A DNA stretch of 15,302 nucleotides, taken from Saprospiraceae bacterium (lineage in GTDB: Bacteria > Bacteroidota > Bacteroidia > Bacteroidales > JAIPBB01). Shown one piece after another: positions 6,231-15,075 of this stretch. A program made the translations under genes and the position numbers. The first letter of the stretch is position 1, and each line of letters opens with the position of its first letter. The stretch spans positions 1 to 15,302 of the forward strand of contig JAIPBB010000106.1 of the NCBI GenBank assembly GCA_021739805.1, given 5' to 3'. The notes beneath the pieces were generated by a model. It was not told the DNA's origin. It made no database searches and saw only the letters and a program-made list of their open reading frames with translations.

Positions 6231-8711
6231 ATGAAAAAAATTATTTTACTTTTTACTTTAACAGCAATTTTCAGCTTTCTAAAAGTTGACGCACAAGTTA
6301 TCAGTATTGACTCATCAAGGTCATTGTCATTATTGAATGATACAGTAACTATTTCCGGAATTATTACTAATGGTTCAGAACTGGGACCAATTAGATACAT
6401 TCAAGACCCAACAGGCGGAACAGCAGTTTACTCCAGTTCTTTCAATGTTGTAAGGGGCGACTCAGTTACCGTAACAGGTATCAATAAAATTTATAATGCA
6501 CTTCTTGAACTTGACCCAATGATAAGCTATACAGTTCATACAAGTGGAGCACAATTGCCCTTGCCAAAAGTAATCACACCAAACCAGGTTGGAGAATATC
6601 TGGAAGGTCAATTAGTTCGGTTTAATGGCGGAACATTTTCGGCAGTTGGCACTTTTTCGGGGGGTACAAATTACACTTTCACAGCAGGAGGACAATCAAT
6701 TGCTGCACGTATTAGTAATGGCTCATCATTGGTAGGAGCTGTTATCCCAACAGGTGTTGTGTCTATCGTTGGCCTTTGCTCTCAATATTTGTATAACGGA
6801 ACTGCACAGGATACTTCCGGAGGCTATCAAATATTATTGAGAGATACGGCTGATATTATTTCAGGAAGCTCAATTAGTATGACATCATCTGTTTCAGTTA
6901 GTAATCTTTCAACCACTGGATTTGATTTAGACTGGACAACAAATTCAACCGGAACAACCGAAATTTTCTATGGAAGCACTGAAGCATTGGGTTCACATAT
7001 GACTGCCACCGGTGGAGTAACATCTCATTCAATTTCAATTACAGGAGCTACTGCATCTCAACTATTTTATATTCAGGCATTCTCTGTTAGAGGTACTGAT
7101 ACAGCTTTTGCTCCAATTGGTGCATTTATCACAAAATCAGTGTCATCAGGTGATATTAAAGTGTATTTCACTAGTTCAGTTGAAAATGCAGTTTCCACCG
7201 GTACAAATGCAATCCAACTTAACGATGCGATTGACGATACATTGATTGCCTATATTGACAGAGCACAGGAATCAATCGATATTACAATTTATAACTTCAA
7301 TCTTTCAAATATTTCTAATATTTCAGCAGCATTAAATAATGCCTATACAAGAGGTGTTGATATTAGGTTAATTCATGATGGTGAGGCAAATAATTTGGGT
7401 GTTAATCAGCTAAATTCAAATATAAATGTCGTTGCTTCACCTGTAAGCTATATTTATCCTTCAGACACCGGAATTATGCATAATAAATTTGTTGTTTTCG
7501 ATGTAAATTCAACTGACCCAAATGCACCAATAGTTTGGACAGGAGCCACAAACTGGACTGATGGGCAAATCAATACAGATGCAAATAATGTAATAATCGT
7601 TCAGGATAAAAGTTTAGCTATTACTTATACAATTGAGTTTGAAGAAATGTGGGGTTCAAGCACTTTGGTTCCAAGCCAGGCAAATGCAAGATTTGGATAC
7701 CGTAAAACTGATAATACACCTCATGAATTTATTATTGGCGGAAAACGAATAGAGTGTTATTTTAGTCCATCGGATGCAGTAAATTCAAAAATCCTTAACG
7801 CAATAAGTTCAGCAAATACTGATTTGATTGCCAATACAATGCTTATAACACGCACAGATATTGCTTATGCAATTCAAGACAGGTATAATGCAAGTGTTAA
7901 CACCAAGGTAATTGTTAATTCTGAAGGTGGATGCACACCAACTGTTGTGAACATTTTGAAACCTCTATTAGGCAGTGATTTCAAGGAATATGGTGAGCCA
8001 GGAATTTTGCACAATAAAACTTTAATTGTTGACCATTCAAATACTACTTCCGATCCATTGGTTTTAACCGGATGTCATAACTGGAGTAGTAGTGCCGATG
8101 CAAGAAATGATGAAAACACATTGATTATTCACGATTCTACAATAGCAAATATCTATTATCAGGAATTTGTGAAAAGATGGAATATGGGAGCTGCAGTTGG
8201 TCAAATTGACCTTGGCAATGATACAACAATTTGTGGTGAAGATTCAGTGATGTTAACTGTTGGTTATATTCCGGGAGCTTCATATTTATGGTCAACCGGT
8301 GATACTATATTATTGATTTATGTTGATTCAGCAGGAATTGGACTTAACTCTAAATCATTTTGGTTAAAAGTTACAGAAGGCGGATTTAGCTCAACCGATA
8401 CAATAGTTGTTACTTTTGAAGATTGCCATATAGGAATTGATGACATTTCGACTTCGCTCAATGCCCAAGATATTTTGGCTTACCCAAATCCTTCGGATGG
8501 AAAATTCAATATTGAATTCACTAATTCTTCAAATGAAGAAGTTTTATTAAATATTTATGACCTTTCAGGTAGAATAATTTTTAATAAAAACTTTAAAACA
8601 TCTATTGGTCTAAACAAATTTGAAATTGATGCTAATATTAATCCGGGGATTTATATTTTAAATCTTAAATCAAAAGAAAATTCATATCAGGAAAAGCTGA
8701 TAGTTTATTAA
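6231..8711 (+). CDS. Secreted two-HKD phospholipase D superfamily protein, likely nuclease, T9SS cargo
   Basis: The product has 826 residues. In order: a signal peptide (1-21, KVDAQ), an OB-fold-like domain resembling those of YhcR/ExeM-type nucleases (about 37-208; VTISGIITNG, YIQDPTGGTAVY, GDSVTVTG), a fibronectin-III-like domain (214-303), and two PLD half-domains (about 308-475 and 505-650). Next come an Ig/PKD-like module with C668 and C732, and a type A T9SS sorting domain (about 745-826, AYPNP). The HKD motifs are H417-x-K419-x4-D424 and H594-x-K596-x4-D601, each followed by an Asn (N441, N617). In the usual G-S-x-N that follows HKD, the Ser is replaced by Ala (GATN) or Cys (GCHN). Both catalytic halves are intact, so one bilobal active site hydrolysing a phosphodiester is expected. 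The OB-fold suggests nucleic acid as substrate more than phospholipid. It ends just before a strong terminator, as the last gene of the plus-strand run. Confidence 0.85.
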   Translation: MKKIILLFTLTAIFSFLKVDAQVISIDSSRSLSLLNDTVTISGIITNGSELGPIRYIQDPTGGTAVYSSSFNVVRGDSVTVTGINKIYNALLELDPMISYTVHTSGAQLPLPKVITPNQVGEYLEGQLVRFNGGTFSAVGTFSGGTNYTFTAGGQSIAARISNGSSLVGAVIPTGVVSIVGLCSQYLYNGTAQDTSGGYQILLRDTADIISGSSISMTSSVSVSNLSTTGFDLDWTTNSTGTTEIFYGSTEALGSHMTATGGVTSHSISITGATASQLFYIQAFSVRGTDTAFAPIGAFITKSVSSGDIKVYFTSSVENAVSTGTNAIQLNDAIDDTLIAYIDRAQESIDITIYNFNLSNISNISAALNNAYTRGVDIRLIHDGEANNLGVNQLNSNINVVASPVSYIYPSDTGIMHNKFVVFDVNSTDPNAPIVWTGATNWTDGQINTDANNVIIVQDKSLAITYTIEFEEMWGSSTLVPSQANARFGYRKTDNTPHEFIIGGKRIECYFSPSDAVNSKILNAISSANTDLIANTMLITRTDIAYAIQDRYNASVNTKVIVNSEGGCTPTVVNILKPLLGSDFKEYGEPGILHNKTLIVDHSNTTSDPLVLTGCHNWSSSADARNDENTLIIHDSTIANIYYQEFVKRWNMGAAVGQIDLGNDTTICGEDSVMLTVGYIPGASYLWSTGDTILLIYVDSAGIGLNSKSFWLKVTEGGFSSTDTIVVTFEDCHIGIDDISTSLNAQDILAYPNPSDGKFNIEFTNSSNEEVLLNIYDLSGRIIFNKNFKTSIGLNKFEIDANINPGIYILNLKSKENSYQEKLIVY

Positions 8712-8735
8712 GAATTATCATAAATAAAATTTATT

Positions 8736-8763
8736 AAAGCCATGGGAAACTGTGGCTTTTTTT
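8736..8763. terminator. Strong intrinsic terminator between convergent genes
   Basis: AAAGCCATGG (8736-8745) pairs with CTGTGGCTTT (8750-8759), including two G-T wobbles, around a GAAA tetraloop. A run of seven T follows at 8757-8763. It terminates the plus-strand run 25 bases after the HKD gene stop. Read from the minus strand the hairpin is followed by CTTTAATAAATTTTATTT, so it may also serve the opposite operon, whose TAA stop codon (8764-8762) lies inside the T-run. Confidence 0.85.
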
Positions 8764-11700
8764 ATTGAACAATCATCTTCCCAACCCTCACAAAATCATC
8801 ATTCTCAATCCTAATGTAATAAATCCCTTTAGGATAAGACGATAAATCAATTTGATTTGAATGTCCTGAAAAATCTTTACAATAAACTAATTTTCCAATT
8901 GTATTAAAAACACATAATTTATAATCAGTACTTCCGATGTTTTCAATATTAATGTTCAACTTTCCGGTAGTTGGATTTGGGAAAATTGTTATATTTGGCT
9001 CGTTCAAGTTTTCTGAAACCATCATATCGCATGGATTAATAGTGATAATAACTGAATCACTTGCTTCACAACCAATACTGTCTTCAACCTTAACATAAAA
9101 TAGTTTTGAAGCAATTCCAATTCCTGTTGAATCAACGGTTATTGTTTGAGTTGTTTCCCCTGTTGACCAATGGTAGTTTGAAAATCCAATACCTGCATCC
9201 AGGGTTATATTTTCATTATAACAAATTGAAGTATCAGAACCTAAATTTACTGATGGATTATTTACAGAAACAATAACTGTATCTGCATCAGAACATTGAC
9301 CATTTGTAACTGTTACAGTATAAGTAGTAGTTGATATAGGATTTATTAAAATGGATGAAGTTGTATCACTGGTATTCCAATGGTATGAAGTTCCTCCTGA
9401 TGCCGATAATGAAATATTATCACCCATGCAAATTGTTGTATCATTTGAAGCAATTGCTGTGGGACCGCCTAAAATACTTATAATAACATTATCGATTGCT
9501 GAACATCCACTTGTATTATCAGTAACACTTAATATGTAAATAGTAGTTATTGTTGGTGTTGCAACAGGTTTATAAATTGTTGAATCACTTAAACTTGCTC
9601 CAGGAGACCAAAGATAACCATAAGATGGATTATTGGTTGAGCCAAGTATAACACCTGTTCCACCACAAGAAATACTTTGGTCAATTCCCGCATTTACATA
9701 AGGTAAAGGATTTATAGTAAGCAATAAGGTATCTGAAAGATTTTTGCAAAAAGAAGTTCCGTTTAAAATCAATTTTACAAAACCTATAGCTATATCAATT
9801 GAATCAGGATAGTAAATTGTATTTAAAGAAGTATTGTTTTGAAAATTTCCTGAACCACTAGTTGACCAATACAAGGTATTATAATTACTAATAGTTGCTG
9901 ATGTAATATTGCAGTTTTCACCTGAACATATAGATATGTCATTTCCTGCATTAACTGTTAAAACAGGATGCAATCCAACAATAATTGTGTCGTAGGTAGG
10001 AAAACCATTTTGATTTGTAACTTTAACAATATAAGTTCCATTGTTAGCAACAGAAATAGTTTGAGATGTGCTAATTACTGAACTTGATGGCAATTTCTTC
10101 CATGAATATGTATAATTTGTTCCTGCCCCGGCATCTAAAATTAATGTATCACCAAAACAAATTGTTGTATCGTTTCCAAGATTAACAAAAGGAGCATTAG
10201 CAAAAAAGAAATCATCAAGTCCAATATCAGCAAGATTATTTCCTTTTACTGCTCTGAATCTTACTTTAATTATACCAGTATAATTTGAAAGGTCAACTAT
10301 TGCCGATTGCCAAGGTGCAGATGAAGATGTTTGCTGCTGACCGATTATGCTAAATACACTATTCTGCCAAATACCATTATCGTAAACATCAACATTTAAG
10401 GAGTTAATTCCTGCACCATACATATGATACCAAAACTTCAATTTAAGATTAAGAGTTGAATCCATATCAATACAAGGACTTAAAAGCTCGGTATGCGCTC
10501 CGTTACCTGAACCATAAAAGCAAATATATTTTCCTGTGGATAGATTTGTTGTGTGATCAACTGAAGGACCTGAAGAACTATTTGGAGTTAAACCGCTAAC
10601 GACATAAGTCTTGTAAGTTGTTTCAACTCCTCTTGTCCAGCCATTTGACATTTGCCCTAATTGCATTCCACTAAAACTACCTGCCCCAAATGATTCTATA
10701 TTTTCAAAATATGGAAAGCTATTTAATAAAATATTGCTTAATGCATTTGGTTGCATAGTGTCGTTATAAGCATTTGCATCATTATTGGTTTTTAGTATTG
10801 CATTAAAATTATATAAGCCGGGTAAAGACATATTATAATTTGTGCTGACAGTGATTTCTTTAGTTGAATCAGGTTTAATACTATCATTTGTAATTATTAC
10901 TACAGGAAAAGTAAGCGGATTTACCCCTGAAACATTAACATAAAGTTTTGCTGTATCAATTGAAAAGTTAACTGTTGAAATGCCGTAATTTTTTATTTTT
11001 ATTTTAATAGTTTCATTTGAAGAATAGCAACCATAAGTTATGGGAGGAACTAAAGCAATTGGTGAAAGGTCGGTGTTAAGAATCGAAAATTCATCTGCTC
11101 CTATATCGGGAGTTGTTGCATGACGTACTTGTCCATCAATATCATCTGTTACATCAGTATCCGGTGAACCAAGATTATCCATTAAAGGATTACTAACATG
11201 TAAATCGGTATTGGAAAAAAACATTGGGTCTATTGAAACAGAATTATAATCACCATTAGATAAAGTGTTCCATCCTGCTATATTAGCTGCCGAACCGTAA
11301 CTATATATTTCAGCGATATAGTTTCCATTTGAAAGTAAATTATTATAATCGCTTGTAAAATAATTTGATGTAGTCTGGCTATAAAAAGCTAATCCTTGAG
11401 CAGCATTATAAAAAATATTGTTCTTAATAGAAACATTTCCCGGTGAACCATACATACGAAAAGCTATACAAGTAGATGAAGAAAATGTAGTATCTCTGAG
11501 AAAAACATTATTGCTTTTAATTTTTATATTAATACCACCATTTATTGATATACCATAAAAGGTGCTAGATGAATTAATCATTACAAAATTATTGCGGATT
11601 ATTGCATCTGATGATGGAGTGGAATTTGTCCCATGAATATTAATACCAGCAAAAATTCCGTAAGCTGATAATTTTATATAATTTTTTTCTATTCTAAAAC

Positions 11701-12457
11701 CAGCGGCAGAACCATTTATTAAAATTGCATTATAATTGGCTCCAATATTTGTTTTTATTATTCTATTTTGTTCGATTAATGGATTATTGAATCCCCAAAG
11801 ATACATACCATATCCTCCTTGATTAACAAATGTATTGTTTTTAATAATTAACCCTGTTGCATATGAAGTAGTAATGTTTGAACTAATGTAAATGGCTTTT
11901 GCTCCGTTAAGAAAATAATTATTTTTAAATTCAATGTTATCAAAATTAGTAGCACCAATTCCTATTGTTGTTTGAATTAATGCCGGATTATTTATTCCTG
12001 TAAAATAATTATTTGAAAATCTAATGTTACCGGAACCATTTTGAAGGTTAACTACAGTTGAATAAGATAGTGTTCCTAAAGTTTTAATGGTAATTTGTTT
12101 TATGATTAAAAATTTTACACCATTTAAATTTAAAGTAAAATTATTTGTTGAACTTGTTGGTGTATAATTTAATATCACACTTGAACTATCTCCATTAGCC
12201 GATTGAAAAGTAATTGTATTGGTTTGTGAAGCTCCTGTTATTGCAGGGATTGTAATTTGTTCATTATAAGTTCCCGGGCTTATATTAAAAACTACAGGAG
12301 CGTTAATACCGGAAGTTGTTAAGGCTGTTATGGCAGCAGAAAAAGTTGAGTAGTTTCCGGACGAACCAATTGTATATGTACCAGAAAGTTGGGCATAAGA
12401 ATTAAACGAGATGCATAAGCAAGAGAATATTATAAACTTAATAAGTGATTTATTCAT
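8762..12457 (-). CDS. Large surface protein: beta-helix, MAM-like and Ig-like modules, T9SS cargo
   Basis: The product has 1231 residues with a signal peptide (1-22, NSYAQ). A right-handed parallel beta-helix region covers about 24-457: YTIGSSGNYSTF, VVFNISPGTYNEQI, many N-N-x-F/Y turns, ending in the characteristic DIGADEF at 451-457. It is followed by a CARDB-like sandwich (about 463-570), a MAM/concanavalin-like domain (about 580-752, ending GLDDFFF), five Ig/PKD-like modules (about 757-828, 833-916, 919-997, 998-1066 and 1068-1142; most start with D-x-T/S-I-C), and a type A T9SS sorting domain (about 1157-1231, FPNP). The beta-helix has no recognisable lyase or hydrolase active site, so an adhesin or structural surface role is more likely than an enzyme; this is inference. 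The start codon overlaps the stop of the upstream protease gene by eight bases (12450-12457), implying translational coupling as the last gene of the operon. Confidence 0.87.
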   Translation of the reverse strand: MNKSLIKFIIFSCLCISFNSYAQLSGTYTIGSSGNYSTFSAAITALTTSGINAPVVFNISPGTYNEQITIPAITGASQTNTITFQSANGDSSSVILNYTPTSSTNNFTLNLNGVKFLIIKQITIKTLGTLSYSTVVNLQNGSGNIRFSNNYFTGINNPALIQTTIGIGATNFDNIEFKNNYFLNGAKAIYISSNITTSYATGLIIKNNTFVNQGGYGMYLWGFNNPLIEQNRIIKTNIGANYNAILINGSAAGFRIEKNYIKLSAYGIFAGINIHGTNSTPSSDAIIRNNFVMINSSSTFYGISINGGINIKIKSNNVFLRDTTFSSSTCIAFRMYGSPGNVSIKNNIFYNAAQGLAFYSQTTSNYFTSDYNNLLSNGNYIAEIYSYGSAANIAGWNTLSNGDYNSVSIDPMFFSNTDLHVSNPLMDNLGSPDTDVTDDIDGQVRHATTPDIGADEFSILNTDLSPIALVPPITYGCYSSNETIKIKIKNYGISTVNFSIDTAKLYVNVSGVNPLTFPVVIITNDSIKPDSTKEITVSTNYNMSLPGLYNFNAILKTNNDANAYNDTMQPNALSNILLNSFPYFENIESFGAGSFSGMQLGQMSNGWTRGVETTYKTYVVSGLTPNSSSGPSVDHTTNLSTGKYICFYGSGNGAHTELLSPCIDMDSTLNLKLKFWYHMYGAGINSLNVDVYDNGIWQNSVFSIIGQQQTSSSAPWQSAIVDLSNYTGIIKVRFRAVKGNNLADIGLDDFFFANAPFVNLGNDTTICFGDTLILDAGAGTNYTYSWKKLPSSSVISTSQTISVANNGTYIVKVTNQNGFPTYDTIIVGLHPVLTVNAGNDISICSGENCNITSATISNYNTLYWSTSGSGNFQNNTSLNTIYYPDSIDIAIGFVKLILNGTSFCKNLSDTLLLTINPLPYVNAGIDQSISCGGTGVILGSTNNPSYGYLWSPGASLSDSTIYKPVATPTITTIYILSVTDNTSGCSAIDNVIISILGGPTAIASNDTTICMGDNISLSASGGTSYHWNTSDTTSSILINPISTTTYTVTVTNGQCSDADTVIVSVNNPSVNLGSDTSICYNENITLDAGIGFSNYHWSTGETTQTITVDSTGIGIASKLFYVKVEDSIGCEASDSVIITINPCDMMVSENLNEPNITIFPNPTTGKLNINIENIGSTDYKLCVFNTIGKLVYCKDFSGHSNQIDLSSYPKGIYYIRIENDDFVRVGKMIVQ

Positions 12458-14396
12458 GGATTACAATTTTTTTGCAGTAATAATTGTTTTTAGCATATAT
12501 TTTTAACAAATATATCCCATTTTGCAAATTTGAACAATTTATAATTGTATTATTTTCAATAATAGAATTGTTTTCATAAACTACTTTGCCCAAAGTATTC
12601 AACAGAATAATTTTATTAACATTGTCAATTCTTTTATCTAGAATTAATCTAAAACTACCATTATTTGGATTTGGTACAATTGTTATATCAGTATTAAAAT
12701 CATCATTAATCATATCATCTTGACTACTGTCTTTAGATTTAGGAGGTTGAGCAGTTTTACTGTTTGCACTACAAGGAGCAATTTTTGCATGAAATTTACA
12801 TCCATTTCTTGCTTGAAAATTTGGAAGTAAATGAACTGCATTTCCTGCCTGAAAAGTATATTCAGCATCATCCCAAATATATAAACTATTTCCATTACCA
12901 GCACATGTAATATCAAATTCAGCGTTTAGTTGAATATGTGGATCAGGCTGATAATGAATTGCTGGATAAAAATTAAATAAAGATTCTTCAAAAAGTAGCT
13001 CATTTCCTCCAAGTGTAAGATTTTCATAGCAATTGGTTTGATTACCGGGTGCAACATTAACTATTGTGCCCCCACCGGAAAGTGCTGTTTTAACAGAATA
13101 ATATAAGGTGTGGAACATTTTTAATTTACCATAATAGTCAGGTCCGGGAACGGTACAACCTGAAATACCTCCTGATAGTGCTCCTATAACATATCCATAA
13201 TTGTCAAAAAGAGGAGAGCCGGAAGAACCATGTTCATTTAATCCATTAAGCCAGTATATGATATATCGAGGATTTCCACCAACTAAAGTTGAGCCTACAC
13301 CAATTGTTTTGTTGGCTGACTTTATATCAATTTCAGGATGATGTATACTATAAGCATTTATTGAGACATTTACTAATTGAGCACTCCAACCTGCATAATA
13401 AACATTAAATTGTGGAGGTGGATTATCATTCATTTCAAGTAAGGCAAGATCATAATAATAATCTCTTTCTATTAAAGTTGCTCCTTGAGAAGGGTGTTCA
13501 TATCTTGTTTGAAGACCTGATTGAACTCCAGTTGAGCAAGGGGATTGAGTGGCAGGACTTGAAAAGTTAAAGAAAAACACACATGTATTTAAATCTAGTG
13601 TTGGTGCAAGAGGATTAGAGTTACTTGTTGATATTGAATGTCTTGCAGTTAAAAAAAGTGGTTCAATATCTCTTTCTCCAACAGGTTGGTTTAATAACGC
13701 ACCTGTGGAAGCAAATCCATCAACTCTGTACCAGAAAACAGATCTAACTTCATTGTCTTTCATTGATTGAGGGAGAAAACTTGCACAAAATACTCTTTCA
13801 TTGCATGCTTTAGAGTCTCCATAGGCTTTAGAATTAACATGCTCATTAAGGTCTTTATATCCATAAATGATTTTGTCAAGTACTAAACTAGAAGTTTCTA
13901 ATAAATCTTTACTATTGGCATTTAGAACCAATAATACACTATTTTCAGCTTTTGTAGTAATAACATAATTTTTATGCTTTTGATTGTTTTTATGAGAGTA
14001 AATTCCTAATTTATTAAATTTTGCATCAAGATAATAAAGTTTTGTTCCTTCTTTAAGTTCATAATTGCTGAAAACAATATCAATTGATTTTGCTTCTTCT
14101 GCATTTAGTTTTAAATATTTGACATACAAATCCAATTCTTTAATATAACTTGCTTCAATTGAACTAAAATCACAATATGCTTTTCTTGAAACACCATATC
14201 TATAAACTCTTGTAATTTTTTCATTTTCTTTATCTTCTGCAATAAGTTTATCAATATCAGGTTTAGAGATATTGATACTTCGACATTTTGATTTATTTTG
14301 CGTCCAATTATTTTTAATAGTATTTATAATAGTATCTTGACCATTACACAAACTAATCATTAATATATTTAGTATTACTGTTATATACTTTTTCAT
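12450..14396 (-). CDS. Secreted Lys-C-like (S1 fold) serine protease, T9SS cargo
   Basis: The product has 648 residues: a signal peptide (1-19), a prodomain-like stretch (about 20-195), a trypsin-fold protease domain (about 196-440), a Cys-containing region resembling the 3-coathanger stack domain (about 445-542; AGNAVHLLPNFQARNGCKF), a polar linker (543-570) and a type A T9SS sorting domain (about 572-648, VPNP). The triad is visible as H253 (LTARHS), D316 (DLALLE) and S392 (GSSGSPLFD). IHHP (351-354) and ALSGG (406-410) also match lysyl endopeptidases of the Achromobacter protease I type. D420 in PDYYGK is a candidate for the S1-pocket aspartate that gives Lys preference, but this alignment is uncertain, so specificity is not claimed. 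Its function is probably extracellular protein digestion or processing of surface proteins. It starts five bases after the lipoprotein gene and overlaps the next gene by eight. Confidence 0.88.
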   Translation of the reverse strand: MKKYITVILNILMISLCNGQDTIINTIKNNWTQNKSKCRSINISKPDIDKLIAEDKENEKITRVYRYGVSRKAYCDFSSIEASYIKELDLYVKYLKLNAEEAKSIDIVFSNYELKEGTKLYYLDAKFNKLGIYSHKNNQKHKNYVITTKAENSVLLVLNANSKDLLETSSLVLDKIIYGYKDLNEHVNSKAYGDSKACNERVFCASFLPQSMKDNEVRSVFWYRVDGFASTGALLNQPVGERDIEPLFLTARHSISTSNSNPLAPTLDLNTCVFFFNFSSPATQSPCSTGVQSGLQTRYEHPSQGATLIERDYYYDLALLEMNDNPPPQFNVYYAGWSAQLVNVSINAYSIHHPEIDIKSANKTIGVGSTLVGGNPRYIIYWLNGLNEHGSSGSPLFDNYGYVIGALSGGISGCTVPGPDYYGKLKMFHTLYYSVKTALSGGGTIVNVAPGNQTNCYENLTLGGNELLFEESLFNFYPAIHYQPDPHIQLNAEFDITCAGNGNSLYIWDDAEYTFQAGNAVHLLPNFQARNGCKFHAKIAPCSANSKTAQPPKSKDSSQDDMINDDFNTDITIVPNPNNGSFRLILDKRIDNVNKIILLNTLGKVVYENNSIIENNTIINCSNLQNGIYLLKIYAKNNYYCKKIVIHE

Positions 14397-14401
14397 ATAA
14401 A

Positions 14402-15004
14402 TTATTTTATTTTATATTCTACAATTGAAAGTGAATCAACAATGGTTTGATTTCCACTATTGTGCAACTTATAGTATTTTATTAATCCAATATTTTTAGC
14501 AAAGAAATGTTTAGCATAATTAGCTGTAAATGGTAGGATATCATAATATGTTACCCCACAAATTATCATGCTATCAATTTTTTGATTATGATATGTATTT
14601 GGATCTCTATAGCAATATGTTTTATCACCATCAATCCAAAATAATCCTCCCCAATGATCAATTCTCCAACCAAAATCAAGGTCTTCTTCTGCCCAATTAA
14701 TTCTTACTTTAACATTAGAACTGAAATATGATGTTGCATCAATTTCATAAGAAATAGCATCCCATTCTTTATCATCCTTGTTAGAATATAAAGCCTTTGT
14801 AAAGTTATTAAGAGTAAATTTATGCAAAACACTGTCCTTATCCATATAGGTCCATTCACTTCCATCTCCAAAACAGGCAAAATAATCTATTGCTTCCTGT
14901 GGTATTGGGTAATAGGTTTTCTTTTTGCAATTGGAAAAAATTAATGACAAGGAGATGATAATAATGCTTAGTGTCGTATTTGATATAATTTTTCTCGTTT
15001 TCAT
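14402..15004 (-). CDS. Lipoprotein of unknown function, first gene of the protease/adhesin operon
   Basis: The product has 200 residues with a lipoprotein signal: a basic start, a hydrophobic segment, and the lipobox-like IFSN-C with the lipidated cysteine at C26. After C26 come three lysines, not the K/acidic surface-export signal known from Bacteroidota lipoproteins, so a periplasm-facing location is more likely than the cell surface. The mature part is rich in aromatic residues (FGDGSEWTYMD, WGGLFWIDGD, YYDILPF) and probably forms a small beta-rich domain. I do not recognise a named family. C44, C131 and C149 are the other cysteines. The gene is the first of three tightly packed minus-strand genes. 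Its position before a secreted protease suggests an accessory role such as chaperone, inhibitor or immunity-like protector, but nothing in the sequence shows this. The ATG at 15004 lies about 37 bases below a perfect -7 promoter element. Confidence 0.8.
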   Translation of the reverse strand: MKTRKIISNTTLSIIIISLSLIFSNCKKKTYYPIPQEAIDYFACFGDGSEWTYMDKDSVLHKFTLNNFTKALYSNKDDKEWDAISYEIDATSYFSSNVKVRINWAEEDLDFGWRIDHWGGLFWIDGDKTYCYRDPNTYHNQKIDSMIICGVTYYDILPFTANYAKHFFAKNIGLIKYYKLHNSGNQTIVDSLSIVEYKIK

Positions 15005-15041
15005 TAGTAGATGTTTTAGTTTATTGCTTCTGTGTATGATA

Positions 15042-15049
15042 CAAATATA
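15042..15049 (-). promoter_or_regulatory. -7 promoter element of the lipoprotein/protease/adhesin operon
   Basis: Minus-strand 15049-15042 reads TATATTTG, a perfect TAnnTTTG match, placing the transcription start near 15035 with a leader of about 30 bases. At the expected -33 position (about 15068-15071) the minus strand reads ATGA, not TTG, so the upstream half is imperfect. No other -7 match lies closer to the gene. Confidence 0.55.
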
Positions 15050-15075
15050 ATAATTGAATATTGAGTTTCATAATT

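Noticed and set aside
9351..9539. Short plus-strand frame inside the large surface protein gene
   Set aside because: It is antisense to clear Ig-like modules, with no start context or homology pattern.
12710..12916. Short frame overlapping the protease gene on the same strand
   Set aside because: It lies out of frame within the stack-domain and linker codons of an intact gene.
13549..13770. Plus-strand frame inside the protease gene
   Set aside because: It is antisense to the catalytic His region of an intact gene.
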